Shown in pieces: positions 37,049-46,700 of a stretch of 54,055 nt of DNA. The stretch lies in contig JAFZFU010000024.1 in the NCBI GenBank assembly GCA_017555745.1, positions 1 through 54,055 on the forward strand, in the 5' to 3' direction. Every line of letters starts with the position of its first letter. The first letter of the stretch is position 1. Both the position numbers and the translations under genes were made by a program. The DNA is from Bacteroidales bacterium (GTDB lineage Bacteria > Bacteroidota > Bacteroidia > Bacteroidales > P3). The notes below the pieces were generated by a model. The model did no database searches. It saw only the letters and a program-made list of their open reading frames with translations, and had not been told where the DNA came from.

Positions 37049-38458
37049 TTATTTAAATCTCTTAGAATTGTTCACCTTCGACTTGTTGCCTTGCTTTTGG
37101 TTATTTCGATTTTGGTTAGAGGGAGTGCCCGGCTGTCTGTCGGCTTTCTTTGACTCGTAAACCTGTTTCGAAACCATTTGGCCATCTTTAAATGTCATGG
37201 TAAGAGTAAGGTTGCCATATTTGTCCCAATAGCTCCATGTTCCCACACGTTCGCCATTTCTGTAGCTACCTTCGGTAGACTTACGTTCGTTGCCTATATA
37301 TTCCACAAACTTGCCATGAGCAACATCGTTCGAAAATTCTTGTTCGAACGAAAGCACACCCATTTGGTTGTAATATCTCCACAACCCATCTTTCTTGCCG
37401 TTTATGAAAGCACCCGATTCGGTTATCTTTCCATTTTGATTGTAACGTTTAACTACGCCGTCGTATATACCGTCGCGATAAAAAGCTTCCGATTCGATAT
37501 TGCCATTTTCGTAGTAGCGCAATTCTTTTCCATGACGCACATCGTCTTTGTAGTTTATCACATATTTAGGAGTGCCATTTTGATAAAAGCCTTTCCATTC
37601 TCCGTTCTTTAATCCACCGTTGAAAGAGCCGGCATAGTTAAGTTTTCCATTTTCGTACCACGATTTCCAAGCGCCATATTCTTTGCCTGCGGCATAATTG
37701 CCTTCGTGCAACTTCTTACCGTTTTCGTACCATGTGGTCCATTTGCCTTCTCTCTCGCCATCGCTATACAATCCCGAACGCCATTTTTCGCCCGTTTCGT
37801 AATAGTAAGTCCAAGTGCCTTCTTCGACACCAGCTTTGTAAGTACCTTCGATACCTACTTTGCCATTTGTTCTCCAATAAAATATCCATTTACCATCTTG
37901 CAAATCGTTTACAAGCTGACCTTCCATATCTTTCTTGCCTGTTTCGGTCCACCAGCGACCATAACAGTTCAACACATTGTTAGAATATTCTCCTTCAAAC
38001 TTCAACTGTCCGTTGGCGTACCATTCGCGAACGTTACCTTCTTTGCTACCGTCCACAAAGGTTATCTCTTCTTTCAATGTACCATTTTCGTACCATGCTT
38101 TATATACACCGTTCTTTTTGCCATCCACTATGGCTATTTCGCTTTTAAGTTCGCCATTCTTATGCCAACTGCGATGATAGCCGTTTTCGTAATCTTCTTT
38201 GGCGCATATTTGTTCATCTTCGTAATAAACAATCCATTGGCCTACTTTCTCGCCATTATCATATTGGCCTTGTTGAAATACTTTTCCATTAGGATGCCAC
38301 CAAGTCCACGTGCCAACACGAACGCTATCGGCAGTCATTTCGCCTTCTATGGATTTGTACATCTTACCTTTATCGTAATAGTTTTCGAACTTTATTTGAG
38401 CAACCGCTTGCAACGATGCCACACAAAGCACTGCCAAGAATAAAATATTTCGCTTCAT
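37049..38458 (-). CDS. Secreted MORN/YwqK-like repeat protein
   Basis: 469 residues. The signal peptide ends in LQAVAQ (about 21). The body is about 17 tandem units of 22-24 residues of the form GxWxxWYENGKLxxEGxYxxGK. It closely resembles the repeats of YwqK-type and MORN proteins (for example YKAWYENGTLKEEITFVDG). A basic, Gln/Asn-rich tail (about 430-469) ends it. Such repeats form an extended beta sheet and may contact the envelope; no toxin gene is adjacent, so an antitoxin role should not be assumed. It starts 26 bases after the DUF4270 stop. Confidence 0.82.
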   Translation of the reverse strand: MKRNILFLAVLCVASLQAVAQIKFENYYDKGKMYKSIEGEMTADSVRVGTWTWWHPNGKVFQQGQYDNGEKVGQWIVYYEDEQICAKEDYENGYHRSWHKNGELKSEIAIVDGKKNGVYKAWYENGTLKEEITFVDGSKEGNVREWYANGQLKFEGEYSNNVLNCYGRWWTETGKKDMEGQLVNDLQDGKWIFYWRTNGKVGIEGTYKAGVEEGTWTYYYETGEKWRSGLYSDGEREGKWTTWYENGKKLHEGNYAAGKEYGAWKSWYENGKLNYAGSFNGGLKNGEWKGFYQNGTPKYVINYKDDVRHGKELRYYENGNIESEAFYRDGIYDGVVKRYNQNGKITESGAFINGKKDGLWRYYNQMGVLSFEQEFSNDVAHGKFVEYIGNERKSTEGSYRNGERVGTWSYWDKYGNLTLTMTFKDGQMVSKQVYESKKADRQPGTPSNQNRNNQKQGNKSKVNNSKRFK

Positions 38459-38484
38459 GGTGATTGTTTTTTTATGTTATAGAT

Positions 38485-39762
38485 TTATTCGGTATAAATA
38501 ATTTTCAATTTGATTGGTTGATCTGTAGCAGTACCACTTACTACACAACGATTGGCCACAGAACGTCGCGAGTTGACATACATACGCATGCCTAAATCGG
38601 GAACGCTACCGGAAACCATTTGTTGTATTTGACGCGAAACGCGCATACGATAGCTACGATTAGAGGAATTATAGTTGCCATCGAAACCTTCCGAAAGCAC
38701 ACCGTCCAACATATCGGGGATAGCACTTAACGACCCATCGGCATCATAACGATACAATATCAACGATGCGGGAGGATTGCTATTTACTGTTTCATCGGGA
38801 AGATATACAAACAATTCGGCTTGATGTATAACGGCATTTGGATGCTCGGCAGCCCAGTTGGAAAGATATGGGAAACGGAATTTTACAGATGTTCCGCCCA
38901 AAGCTTCCAAATAAAGTTTTTGATCACCTTCTATCGAATCGGTACGTTGTGTTTGAAATACGTTTAAAGGAGTGCCCGAGTAGTTATGCTCATAAGAATT
39001 GAAGTGAGCAGCGGTTTTGTCGAACAAAAACGAATACTTGGTAGCCACACCCGATTCGTCTTTGTAGTATACGGTCATTCCGGTGGATATAGCCCAATAG
39101 TTTACATACAACATATAGTTGTTCATTGTATTGTAGTTCATTCTAATCAATAATCCCTTCAACTCTTCGAGGAATTCGGAATTGCTTGCAAACACCTTGT
39201 TTTCGAACTTAGAATATATCGACGAGTTCAGTTTCAAATTAACTATGGTATCGGTAAATCTGAAAGTTACCATATCGTCGAAGTATGGCGAAGCAGAATA
39301 AGTTTTGCTATCGGTAGCATAATACGATGTATCCAAATACATATCTTCTGTTACTTCGTACACTTGAAACTCGAGGTCTACAACGGCATTGGTATCGGAA
39401 GGTTTTGGATAAGCGCCCGAACATACCAAACTTACCACCACCGAGTCGATAGTGGCATTGGCAAAGGTTACCCCTGTCGAAGGAGTCGACAAAGCCGCTT
39501 GAGTGTACATAGAAGCCTTTACACTACCAAAAACATTATCGTAATAATAACCAATAACACCTGTAGAGTAATTGGAAGTAAGCAACGAATCGTCCAATAC
39601 CGTTACGGCAGTTGCTGTTATGGTATCGCACACCTTACCATTGAATATCGACGAAGGGTCTTGCAAGCCCATACCCATATCGGTTTCATCGTCAACACAA
39701 CTTACACACATCACCGACAATACAGCCAATAATGATATGCTCAATATCTTTAAATATTTCAT
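38485..39762 (-). CDS. DUF4270 lipoprotein
   Basis: 425 residues from the ATG at 39760-39762; the upstream in-frame start adds nine residues before the basic signal region. The signal MKYLKILSISLLAVLSVMC is followed by VSCVDDETDMG, so Cys22 is the probable lipidated residue. The remaining sequence (LGLQDP-like opening, DSLLTSNYSTGVIGYYYDNVFGSVKA, then beta-rich segments with QAELFVYLPDE and the final IKLKIIYTE) matches the DUF4270 family of Bacteroidota. The family is commonly encoded beside the short glycogen synthase-like gene, as here. Its role is unknown. It follows a minus-strand terminator, so it probably has its own weak promoter or relies on readthrough. Confidence 0.85.
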   Translation of the reverse strand: MKYLKILSISLLAVLSVMCVSCVDDETDMGMGLQDPSSIFNGKVCDTITATAVTVLDDSLLTSNYSTGVIGYYYDNVFGSVKASMYTQAALSTPSTGVTFANATIDSVVVSLVCSGAYPKPSDTNAVVDLEFQVYEVTEDMYLDTSYYATDSKTYSASPYFDDMVTFRFTDTIVNLKLNSSIYSKFENKVFASNSEFLEELKGLLIRMNYNTMNNYMLYVNYWAISTGMTVYYKDESGVATKYSFLFDKTAAHFNSYEHNYSGTPLNVFQTQRTDSIEGDQKLYLEALGGTSVKFRFPYLSNWAAEHPNAVIHQAELFVYLPDETVNSNPPASLILYRYDADGSLSAIPDMLDGVLSEGFDGNYNSSNRSYRMRVSRQIQQMVSGSVPDLGMRMYVNSRRSVANRCVVSGTATDQPIKLKIIYTE

Positions 39763-39813
39763 ACGTTCAATATTTAATACGTTAATCATCTATTTTTTAC
39801 TACGAAGAACATC

Positions 39814-39870
39814 AAAAAAATATAGCTTTTGCATATTCTCTTCTTCGAAAGATGATAACGCAAAAGCTAT
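39814..39870 (-). terminator. Minus-strand terminator between the glycogen synthase-like gene and DUF4270
   Basis: GCAAAAGCTAT (read on the plus strand at 39860-39870) pairs with ATAGCTTTTGC (39822-39832). On the minus strand the stem is followed by ATTTTTTT. The loop is long (27 bases) and contains a smaller TCTT/AAGA helix. Confidence 0.75.
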
Positions 39871-39880
39871 CCAAAAAGTA

Positions 39881-40702
39881 TTAGTTATTGATATTACTTC
39901 CTATCAAAGTGTCGTAAAGTTTGTTAATAACGGGGAATTGTTCCTCTTTTGGAGCATAGTCTATAACATGTCGCTTGTTTTCTTTGGCGTATGCCACCAA
40001 TTCGGGATTAACGTTTGGCGATGCTATCACTATACCATGAGAGTAAGTGATGGCAGTTTTCATAATCGACATATAATCGTAACCGTCATACATTCTCAAA
40101 TCCTTTGCCGTAGCACCATCCGACTTAAGTTTTTTCTCCATCAAGGGATTAAACTTTTCAGGGAAGTCATCGCCAAAGAGCGACAATACCATCTTGGTAC
40201 CCGAGAAGAAAGAATTTTCTTTGTTTAGTCTTCGAAGGTAAAAAGGCACCATTGCAGCAAACCAACCGCCGTAATGAATTAAATGAGGTTGCCACGAAAG
40301 TTTGCGTACCGCTTCCAAAGCGCCACGTCCGTAAAATAGGATACGCTCGTCGTTGTCTGGATAGAATGTACCATCTTCGGCACGAATACCATCGTGTTTG
40401 GTAAAATATTCATCATTGTCGATAAAATAAACCTGCATACGAGCCGACGCTATCGAGGCCACCTTTATCAAAAGCTGATGATCGCAGTTGTTTATTATCA
40501 AATTCATCCCCGACAAACGGATAACTTCGTGAAGTTGATTTCTACGTTCGTTAACATAACTAAAACGAGGCATGAAAGTGCGTATTTCACGTCCTTGTTC
40601 TTGTATGTATGAGGGCAAATAACGTCCATAATAGGATACTTCCGTTTCGGGAGAATACGGTATAATTTCTTGATTTATATATAAAATACGTCCTTTAGCC
40701 AT
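39881..40702 (-). CDS. Short glycogen/starch synthase-like protein (N-terminal GT5 domain only)
   Basis: 273 residues. The sequence starts with ILYINQEIIPYSPETEVSYYGRYLP, the N-terminal substrate-binding half of GT5 glycogen synthases, and contains IRTFMPRFSYVNERRNQLHEVI and MQVYFIDNDEYF. Full-length enzymes are about 480 residues; the C-terminal ADP-glucose-binding half with its KTGGL-type motif is absent and does not follow in any frame. Such short forms are conserved in Bacteroidota beside DUF4270, so this is a stand-alone family and not a new truncation. Enzymatic activity is uncertain. It has a perfect promoter at 40729-40759 and its own terminator. Confidence 0.85.
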   Translation of the reverse strand: MAKGRILYINQEIIPYSPETEVSYYGRYLPSYIQEQGREIRTFMPRFSYVNERRNQLHEVIRLSGMNLIINNCDHQLLIKVASIASARMQVYFIDNDEYFTKHDGIRAEDGTFYPDNDERILFYGRGALEAVRKLSWQPHLIHYGGWFAAMVPFYLRRLNKENSFFSGTKMVLSLFGDDFPEKFNPLMEKKLKSDGATAKDLRMYDGYDYMSIMKTAITYSHGIVIASPNVNPELVAYAKENKRHVIDYAPKEEQFPVINKLYDTLIGSNINN

Positions 40703-40728
40703 GACTTTTTATTTGTATTTTGAATTTG

Positions 40729-40759
40729 CAAAGTTACGAAAAAAAATCCAAACGACAAA
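40729..40759 (-). promoter_or_regulatory. Strong consensus promoter of the glycogen synthase-like gene
   Basis: On the minus strand TTTG (40759-40756), 19-base spacer, TAACTTTG (40736-40729), an exact consensus match 27 bases before the start codon. Confidence 0.8.
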
Positions 40760-40860
40760 ATCTTACTTAAAAAGGGAGGGCGATAAACATAACACAGCAC
40801 GATAAGCAAGCACAAAATCCTCCTTTCCGAAGCAATTAATCATAGAACAGAGAGGATACT

Positions 40861-40900
40861 AAAAAAGCAGAGGCATGTTGTTTTACACATCTCTGCTTTG
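40861..40900 (-). terminator. Terminator after yidD
   Basis: On the minus strand AAAGCAGAG (40899-40891) pairs with CTCTGCTTT (40872-40864) and ATGT/ACAT extends the helix past a bulge. T residues follow (40866-40861). The yidD stop is 22 bases upstream. Confidence 0.85.
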
Positions 40901-40921
40901 CACTAAAAATTCATCCATAAC

Positions 40922-41161
40922 CTACGGCACGGGATCGTAGCCACTGCCCCCCCAGGGGTTGCACCGCAAAATACGCTTTATTGTAAGCCACAATCCTTTC
41001 CATGGACCATGCTTGCGCAGTGCTTCTATGGCATACTGCGAACATGTGGGAGTAAAACGACACGATGGCGGAGTATACGGCGATATACAACACTGGTAAA
41101 AACGCACCATGCCTATCAGCACCTTCAGCATTATCTTACGTATCCACTTAAACATAGCCAT
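40922..41161 (-). CDS. yidD: Membrane protein insertion efficiency factor YidD
   Basis: 79 residues, full length. [34 protein letters not shown] and LKRILRC-like [19 protein letters not shown] match the family throughout (Cys-rich core, final GGxDPVP). An amphipathic N-terminus probably lies on the inner membrane, assisting YidC in protein insertion. A second ATG two codons in is an equally good start. rnpA ends 6 bases upstream; rnpA-yidD adjacency is the classic arrangement. Confidence 0.96.
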   Translation of the reverse strand: MAMFKWIRKIMLKVLIGMVRFYQCCISPYTPPSCRFTPTCSQYAIEALRKHGPWKGLWLTIKRILRCNPWGGSGYDPVP

Positions 41162-41167
41162 GGTGTA

Positions 41168-41587
41168 TTAATTATCGGTTTTTGCTATATCGGAAGTGTT
41201 GCCATCGATGGCTTTTAGCAATTGATTCAGCATATTCAAATACTTTACCTCCATCGAGGCATAGTTTCGTTTCTTGTCTTGAATATAGCTTAACGACAGC
41301 AGTATCTTATAATTCTTTGCTTCCAACAAGTCGTATAATTCGTATTTGTGCAATCTGTAGCACTCTCTTATTACACGTTTTGTTCGGTTTCGGTCCACTG
41401 CTCTTTTAAATTTTCGTTTCGAAACATTTATCAGCACTTGAGCATTGTCGGGTATAGCATCGTTTGGCATCACGCACCAATACACGCTAAAAGGGAAAGC
41501 CACGAAACGTTGTCCTTTGTCAAACAAATGTTCGATAAGACGTTTGGAGCATAAGCGTTCGGATTTGGTAAAGGTATAGTGTTTCAT
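41168..41587 (-). CDS. rnpA: Ribonuclease P protein component
   Basis: 139 residues from the ATG at 41585-41587 (MKHYTFTKSERLCSKRLI); a longer frame opens only with TTG at 41599. The family signature, KFKRAVDRNRTKRVIREC with its RNR motif, is present. It is the protein cofactor that helps the RNase P RNA process tRNA 5' ends. rpmH is not adjacent. The upstream gene is hemD, with a hairpin terminator between, so rnpA-yidD needs its own promoter or depends on readthrough; no clear -7 box was found in the short gap. Confidence 0.93.
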   Translation of the reverse strand: MKHYTFTKSERLCSKRLIEHLFDKGQRFVAFPFSVYWCVMPNDAIPDNAQVLINVSKRKFKRAVDRNRTKRVIRECYRLHKYELYDLLEAKNYKILLSLSYIQDKKRNYASMEVKYLNMLNQLLKAIDGNTSDIAKTDN

Positions 41588-41611
41588 TTTTTGCTTCAAG
41601 TGTAAGACAGT

Positions 41612-41652
41612 ATCAAAATAGGAAAAGAGGTTTTGTTTACCTCTTTTCCTCG
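41612..41652 (-). terminator. Terminator or attenuator between hemD and rnpA
   Basis: AGGAAAAGAGGT (41620-41631) and ACCTCTTTTCCT (41639-41650) form a perfect 12-bp stem with a 7-base loop. On the minus strand ATTTTGAT follows. The 3' half is only moderately T-rich. Confidence 0.75.
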
Positions 41653-41666
41653 TTATAAATTATTTT

Positions 41667-42674
41667 CTATTTAGTTTCTTCGGCAGCAACATTCTCGGTT
41701 TGAACAGGAGGATTGTTACCTTCGGCCAACAACTGAGCAGCTTTTTCGGCTTCTTTTCTTGCCTTTTCTTCGGCACGTGCCTTTCTGCGTTCGGCAGCTT
41801 TGGCTTTCTTCTCTTCCATTAAAGCCTTATATTTGCTCTTGCTTGTAAACACCGATTTAGTTTTCTTAACTCCGGTTTTCTTAAGCGACGACTTTCTCAA
41901 CGATGTCGGTTTGGTAACCAACACTGCTTCTTGTTGTCTGCCTAATACAAAATTTTCGATGGCGGCAGACATCGAAGGAGCGGCTTTGGTAGGAGCCAAT
42001 ATCGATAGTTTAACGCCGGCAGCAGTCAAAGCGGCATGGGTCGACACACCGAAAGCAGCCACCAATATGTTATCGCCTTTAAAGTCGGGATAGTTTTCCA
42101 ACAACGAACGTACTCCCATCGGCGAGAACAATACTATCATATCAAAGTCTTCAAGATTAAATTCTTTCAAGTCTTTACTTACCGAGCGATACATGGTAGC
42201 CTTAGAGTATTTAAACTTGGCTTTGTCCAACATCTTGGTATACTCGGTTTGTTTTTCGTCGGAACATGGAAACAAAAATTTCTCTTCTTTGTGCTTGGTC
42301 ATAATATCTACCAATTCCGAGAAATATTGATTTCCAAAAAATATCTTACGTTTTCTATACTGGATATAGTTTTGCAAATACAGAGCTATCGACTCAGTAG
42401 AGCAGAAATACTTCATGGTTTCGGGTATGGTTTCCCTCAACTCTTTCGACAATCTAAAAAAGTGGTCAACGGAATTCTTGCTATTAAATATTACCGCGGT
42501 ATAATCTTTTAAATGAATACGTGTTTTCCGGAACTCCGAAGCAGTAAGTCCGACTATATCAAAAAACTTATAAAAAGTAAGATTTAAATTATATTTTTCG
42601 ATAAGCTTATAGTACGGAGATTTCTCTATACTTGGTGGTTCCGGTTGTGAAATTAGAATGTTTTTTACTTTCAT
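41667..42674 (-). CDS. hemD: Uroporphyrinogen-III synthase with charged C-terminal extension
   Basis: 335 residues. Residues 1-250 follow the low-similarity HemD fold: ILISQPEPPS, TAVIFNSKNSVDHFFRL, KYFCSTESIALYL, FDMIVLFSPMGVRSLLENYPDF, LVAAFGVSTHAALTAAGVKL. It cyclises hydroxymethylbilane to uroporphyrinogen III in tetrapyrrole synthesis. Residues about 253-335 form a Lys/Ala/Glu-rich tail (TSKSKYKALMEEKKAKAAERR), beyond the normal length of about 250, likely helical. Family assignment is supported by the neighbouring DUF4271, rnpA and yidD order common in Bacteroidota. A promoter candidate lies inside the DUF4271 coding end. Confidence 0.82.
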   Translation of the reverse strand: MKVKNILISQPEPPSIEKSPYYKLIEKYNLNLTFYKFFDIVGLTASEFRKTRIHLKDYTAVIFNSKNSVDHFFRLSKELRETIPETMKYFCSTESIALYLQNYIQYRKRKIFFGNQYFSELVDIMTKHKEEKFLFPCSDEKQTEYTKMLDKAKFKYSKATMYRSVSKDLKEFNLEDFDMIVLFSPMGVRSLLENYPDFKGDNILVAAFGVSTHAALTAAGVKLSILAPTKAAPSMSAAIENFVLGRQQEAVLVTKPTSLRKSSLKKTGVKKTKSVFTSKSKYKALMEEKKAKAAERRKARAEEKARKEAEKAAQLLAEGNNPPVQTENVAAEETK

Positions 42675-42709
42675 CTCTACTCTTTAGAATTTATATAACA
42701 AGTTTTCTA

Positions 42710-43723
42710 TCAAAATAATACAAGCTTTATTAACACAAAAAATGGTATCACTTCGACGATGCAAAGATAATAAAATAAATACAATTGTGAAAATCTTGAC
42801 TCTAGTAAAATTAACGATAGCCCCCTAAAAAGGCGTAAAAAAACCAAAATTGAGAGAGAAATTAACAATACATAAGTCACTATTTTTAGGTAATCTGTAT
42901 CGGTATAAAATAGGAAAAACGTCATTGGCAACAAAAACATTGTTTCCAAAAAATAATAGCACACATTATTGGCCAAATAGTACAATATACCCGTTTTGAA
43001 CTTAAACAAATTACCCAAAAAGTATACTACCATATGTCGAAGCACCACCAATCCCGTTACTCCAAACACCACCAACAAGTAGTTTATTATACCGCTTTCG
43101 GTATAAATGGAATAATCATATATCTCCATAAACGCATATATCACCAACGACAGCAATATTATAAACGAAGACACAATAGGTATGATAATCTTTTCTTTAA
43201 GTATATTTCCTTCGCGAAACAAAAGATTTAAATTTCTTTGTCCCATAGAGGCCTTAAACACCTGTTGCACACGCACTCTGCTTGCATTAAATATCCAACC
43301 TATAACCAACAGGACAAGCAACAAAATAACAAAGACCCATGCGGGATAATATTCGGGCACATTATTTTTTTCGCTATATGACACACGTTGATATTCGTGA
43401 TTTTGAAACATTGTCTTGCGTGGTTGCGCTTCTCTTTTTGCTGCAAGAAATATCGAATCTATCGAAATAGTTTCATATTCTTCCTCTTTGTTGTCCACTG
43501 TATCTTTTATACAGAACATAGAGTCGGTGGCCGGTACCGGACTGGCATAATAAGAGTAGTCAAACTCTACAAACTTGGGTTCTTTAGCCTTTTTTGCTGT
43601 TGTGGCATGCACCTTATCGCCCACTTTGATGGCTCGCGAACTATCGCCATCAGTGGCCTTTAAAATATTTTCTTTCCTTGTGGTATCTATCTGCCAACAA
43701 TATATTGTCTTATTATTATTCAT
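42710..43723 (-). CDS. DUF4271 integral membrane protein
   Basis: 337 residues. About 125 soluble residues precede six or so hydrophobic segments from residue 129 onward (WVFVILLLVLLVIGWIF, VSSFIILLSLVIYAFM, INYLLVVFGVTGLVVL, and others), ending PFFVLIKLVLF. The pattern matches the DUF4271 family, often next to hemD in Bacteroidota. Function is unknown. It starts 11 bases after the gingipain-like gene's stop codon on the same strand, so the two are probably co-transcribed. Confidence 0.85.
   Translation of the reverse strand: MNNNKTIYCWQIDTTRKENILKATDGDSSRAIKVGDKVHATTAKKAKEPKFVEFDYSYYASPVPATDSMFCIKDTVDNKEEEYETISIDSIFLAAKREAQPRKTMFQNHEYQRVSYSEKNNVPEYYPAWVFVILLLVLLVIGWIFNASRVRVQQVFKASMGQRNLNLLFREGNILKEKIIIPIVSSFIILLSLVIYAFMEIYDYSIYTESGIINYLLVVFGVTGLVVLRHMVVYFLGNLFKFKTGILYYLANNVCYYFLETMFLLPMTFFLFYTDTDYLKIVTYVLLISLSILVFLRLFRGLSLILLESRFSQLYLFYYLCIVEVIPFFVLIKLVLF
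42762..42792 (-). promoter_or_regulatory. Candidate hemD promoter inside the 3' end of DUF4271
   Basis: On the minus strand TTTC (42792-42789), 19 bases, TATCTTTG (42769-42762). The -7 box is exact and the -33 box has one mismatch. It lies about 50 bases inside the DUF4271 reading frame, about 90 bases before hemD. Confidence 0.55.
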
Positions 43724-43733
43724 CTATGCTTAT

Positions 43734-46700
43734 CTATTTCACTATCATCAATTTTTCTATCTGTATTTTATCATTGCTTTTAAGCATTATAGTATACACG
43801 CCCGGCACATATCTCTCGGTCGAATGTTTATATATTCTTTCTTGGTCTATCACAAAACTATCCACCTCCACCCCTTTCAAATCATATATAGTCACCATGG
43901 TTCTGCTGTTGGTATCAAACTCAAATATCACATAATTTTTAGCTGGATTGGGATATATTCTACCTGCCAATGGCTTATCGCAATCATCAATATCCAGCTC
44001 GTTGTCGGTCGGTATTATAGGTTTATTCCATTTTGCCATAGGCAATTCCAAATCATCTATCCACACCGCATCGCTACCACTATTTGTCTCGTCGTCTTTT
44101 TGGTATTTCCACATAAGTTGATGCTGTCCCTTTGCAATAGGATATTTGTAACATTTCCAACTTTTCTTGCCCGACCAACTACCCTTCGATTGACCATCTA
44201 TATAAAAAGTCAAAATATCATAGTTCTGCTCTGTTGATGTCTTCACCCAAAACAATACCGTATCGTCGGCAACCACTTCCAACGGCAACTTCAATACCGA
44301 CAATTGTCTACCCTCTATCTTTGCAGACCTGGCCGAGTATTTTCCACGATAAGAATTTTCGGCCGAAGAATCGATACACCACGAATATACCGCCGAAGTA
44401 TCCCATTCCAGCAAGGTAAAATTACCCCTTTCGAAAGTCTCCAATGCATTTCCTATAACATAATAGGATGTAGTTTCGTTATATACATCCCGTTCCTCTA
44501 CCCCTATTTTTATCTGCAATGCTGTATCTGCAACATTATTCACTCGCAATGTAAATAGCGCTAAGGCAGTATCGCCTGCCTGCAACGATGGTATACCCAC
44601 CAACGATTCCGACAAAACAACGGCAGCACGATTAGTGGATATCGAAACATATATCGAATCGGAATAATGATTTCCCATATTTGCTATGGGCACTTCCAAT
44701 ATATATACCGAATCGGGTTGCAATGCCAATACCGCAGCACCTACAAAACTATCTTTAAACGAAGCAGGACTTTGCTCTATCTTTGATGCCGACACCAACA
44801 CTTCCAACCTTTTATTATAGAAATCTTCAGTGCTATCACATGCCACTGCATTCATCGAAAATACCGTCATATTTTGCACCCGGTTATCCACAACCGCCGT
44901 AGCCAACAAGCCGGCATAAGAAGCATTGGATTGCAATGTGTCCACCATCAGGGTATCCGCTATCATATATCCCCCCACCACATTTTGCAACAAGAATTTA
45001 ACATCATAAGCATCATCAACGCCTATATTCGATAGCGTGCCGTACAAGTACACCCTTTGATTGGGGTACACCTCTTTAACAGCATTACCCATCGTATCGC
45101 CAAAATAATAATCAGACAGTATAACCTTTGCCCCGGTTGGTGCAATGGCGGCTATAGTATCAATGATAGGTATATGATATTGTGCCGTAGCGGTCTGTAA
45201 TATATCAGGGTGTGTTATTGCCTTGTTTAAACGAACTATTCCGTATCCCGATTGTTCCAAAAAAGTAGCCCCCAACAAAACAGTATCTTCATAAATGGCA
45301 ATATGTGCCCAAGGAGTACCGCTACATTCAATAGATACATCGCCTTGTCTTATAGTATCGTGTATATTCAATGTCATTGTATCGGGCATACCCACAAACG
45401 GCATAAGCGAAGGGTCGCCCAAAAGGTTATATATCTCCCAATAATAATTTTCGTAAGGCGATCCGGCCCGAGCCACCGACATATTACCGGCCTGCAACAT
45501 CTGACCTTGTGTAATGGCATAATCATGTATATCTTCGTTCCTTACATGAAACATTCTGTCGAAAGCGCCAAGCAGTTCGCTATTATACTGCGGATATAAC
45601 GAAAAAGGATATTTGGCACCTACACTCCAATAATAATCCTCATTCCAAAGTGTTTCGTTCGATGCCCCTATTACCCCTATTGCACCTGCATTGGGCCTAC
45701 GCAACAAAGCTTCGCCAAAACATACACCCGAAGCAAAATTGCTCGACTTGCAACAATTGTTTACCACAAAAGAATAGCTCCCTACAGTCGAAAAAGTATC
45801 CATATCCGTAGTTGTTATATATGGCGACGACCAGCCTCCTACGGTACAATGGCCCGAATAAGTTACAAAACCGGGTATCGACGATAATTGCAACAATATA
45901 TCTTCCTTTTGATTATGAGATGTACCATTGTAATAACAAACGGTATCCATAGCAAAATTATCTGCTACTGTATACTTCAAATAATTCAACTGACCATTGG
46001 TTACGGCAGGTGCAGGGTCGCGAGTTTCCTTGCCGGCCACCAACAAGGCTTTCGACAACTTTTCTTTGTCTCGCATACCATACTGTTCATACTCTATCGT
46101 CTTGTTTATTACGGCTTGCAATTGCGATATATTGTTTACCGACATTCGTCCAAACAATACTTCGGGATAGATATCACCGGTATACTCGGCATAATACAAA
46201 TCCGTGGCATGTGCATCACCGCCCGGAATAGTATATCTACCAATAAAAGAATGTATCTGCTCCACATCACCCACTATAAGCAAAAATGTCGGAGCCGGAT
46301 CCAATGGTGTACTTCCATGATACATATCCGACAGTTTAGCTCTTATAGTATCTCTGTTGGCGGCATAATGCGGATAGTATTCCACCACATCGAAACCTTG
46401 GCGGGTCTTCCACTGCACAAAAGGCTGCAATGCCTCCCTGAACGAATCTCTTGCTACCACCACATATTTTATCGGCACATCGGTAGCCGACGATAGTACA
46501 TTGGAATAAGCTTTGGTATTTGCCACATTGCGTAACACCATTGTGCTGTAAGGTGTCGATGTCGACCGCAAATTATATATCAGTTTATCTCTGTCAACAT
46601 CGCTTATCTTCACATCGGCCGATATATAGTTGTGTATTCTCAATCTGTTCAATACCGGGTTATATTCAAACGGCGACACTGTAAGCCTTATCAAGCGCAT

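Noticed and set aside
37049..38458. Toxin-antitoxin system for the YwqK-like repeat protein
   Set aside because: The repeat is only antitoxin-like by name; the protein is secreted and no toxin gene is adjacent.
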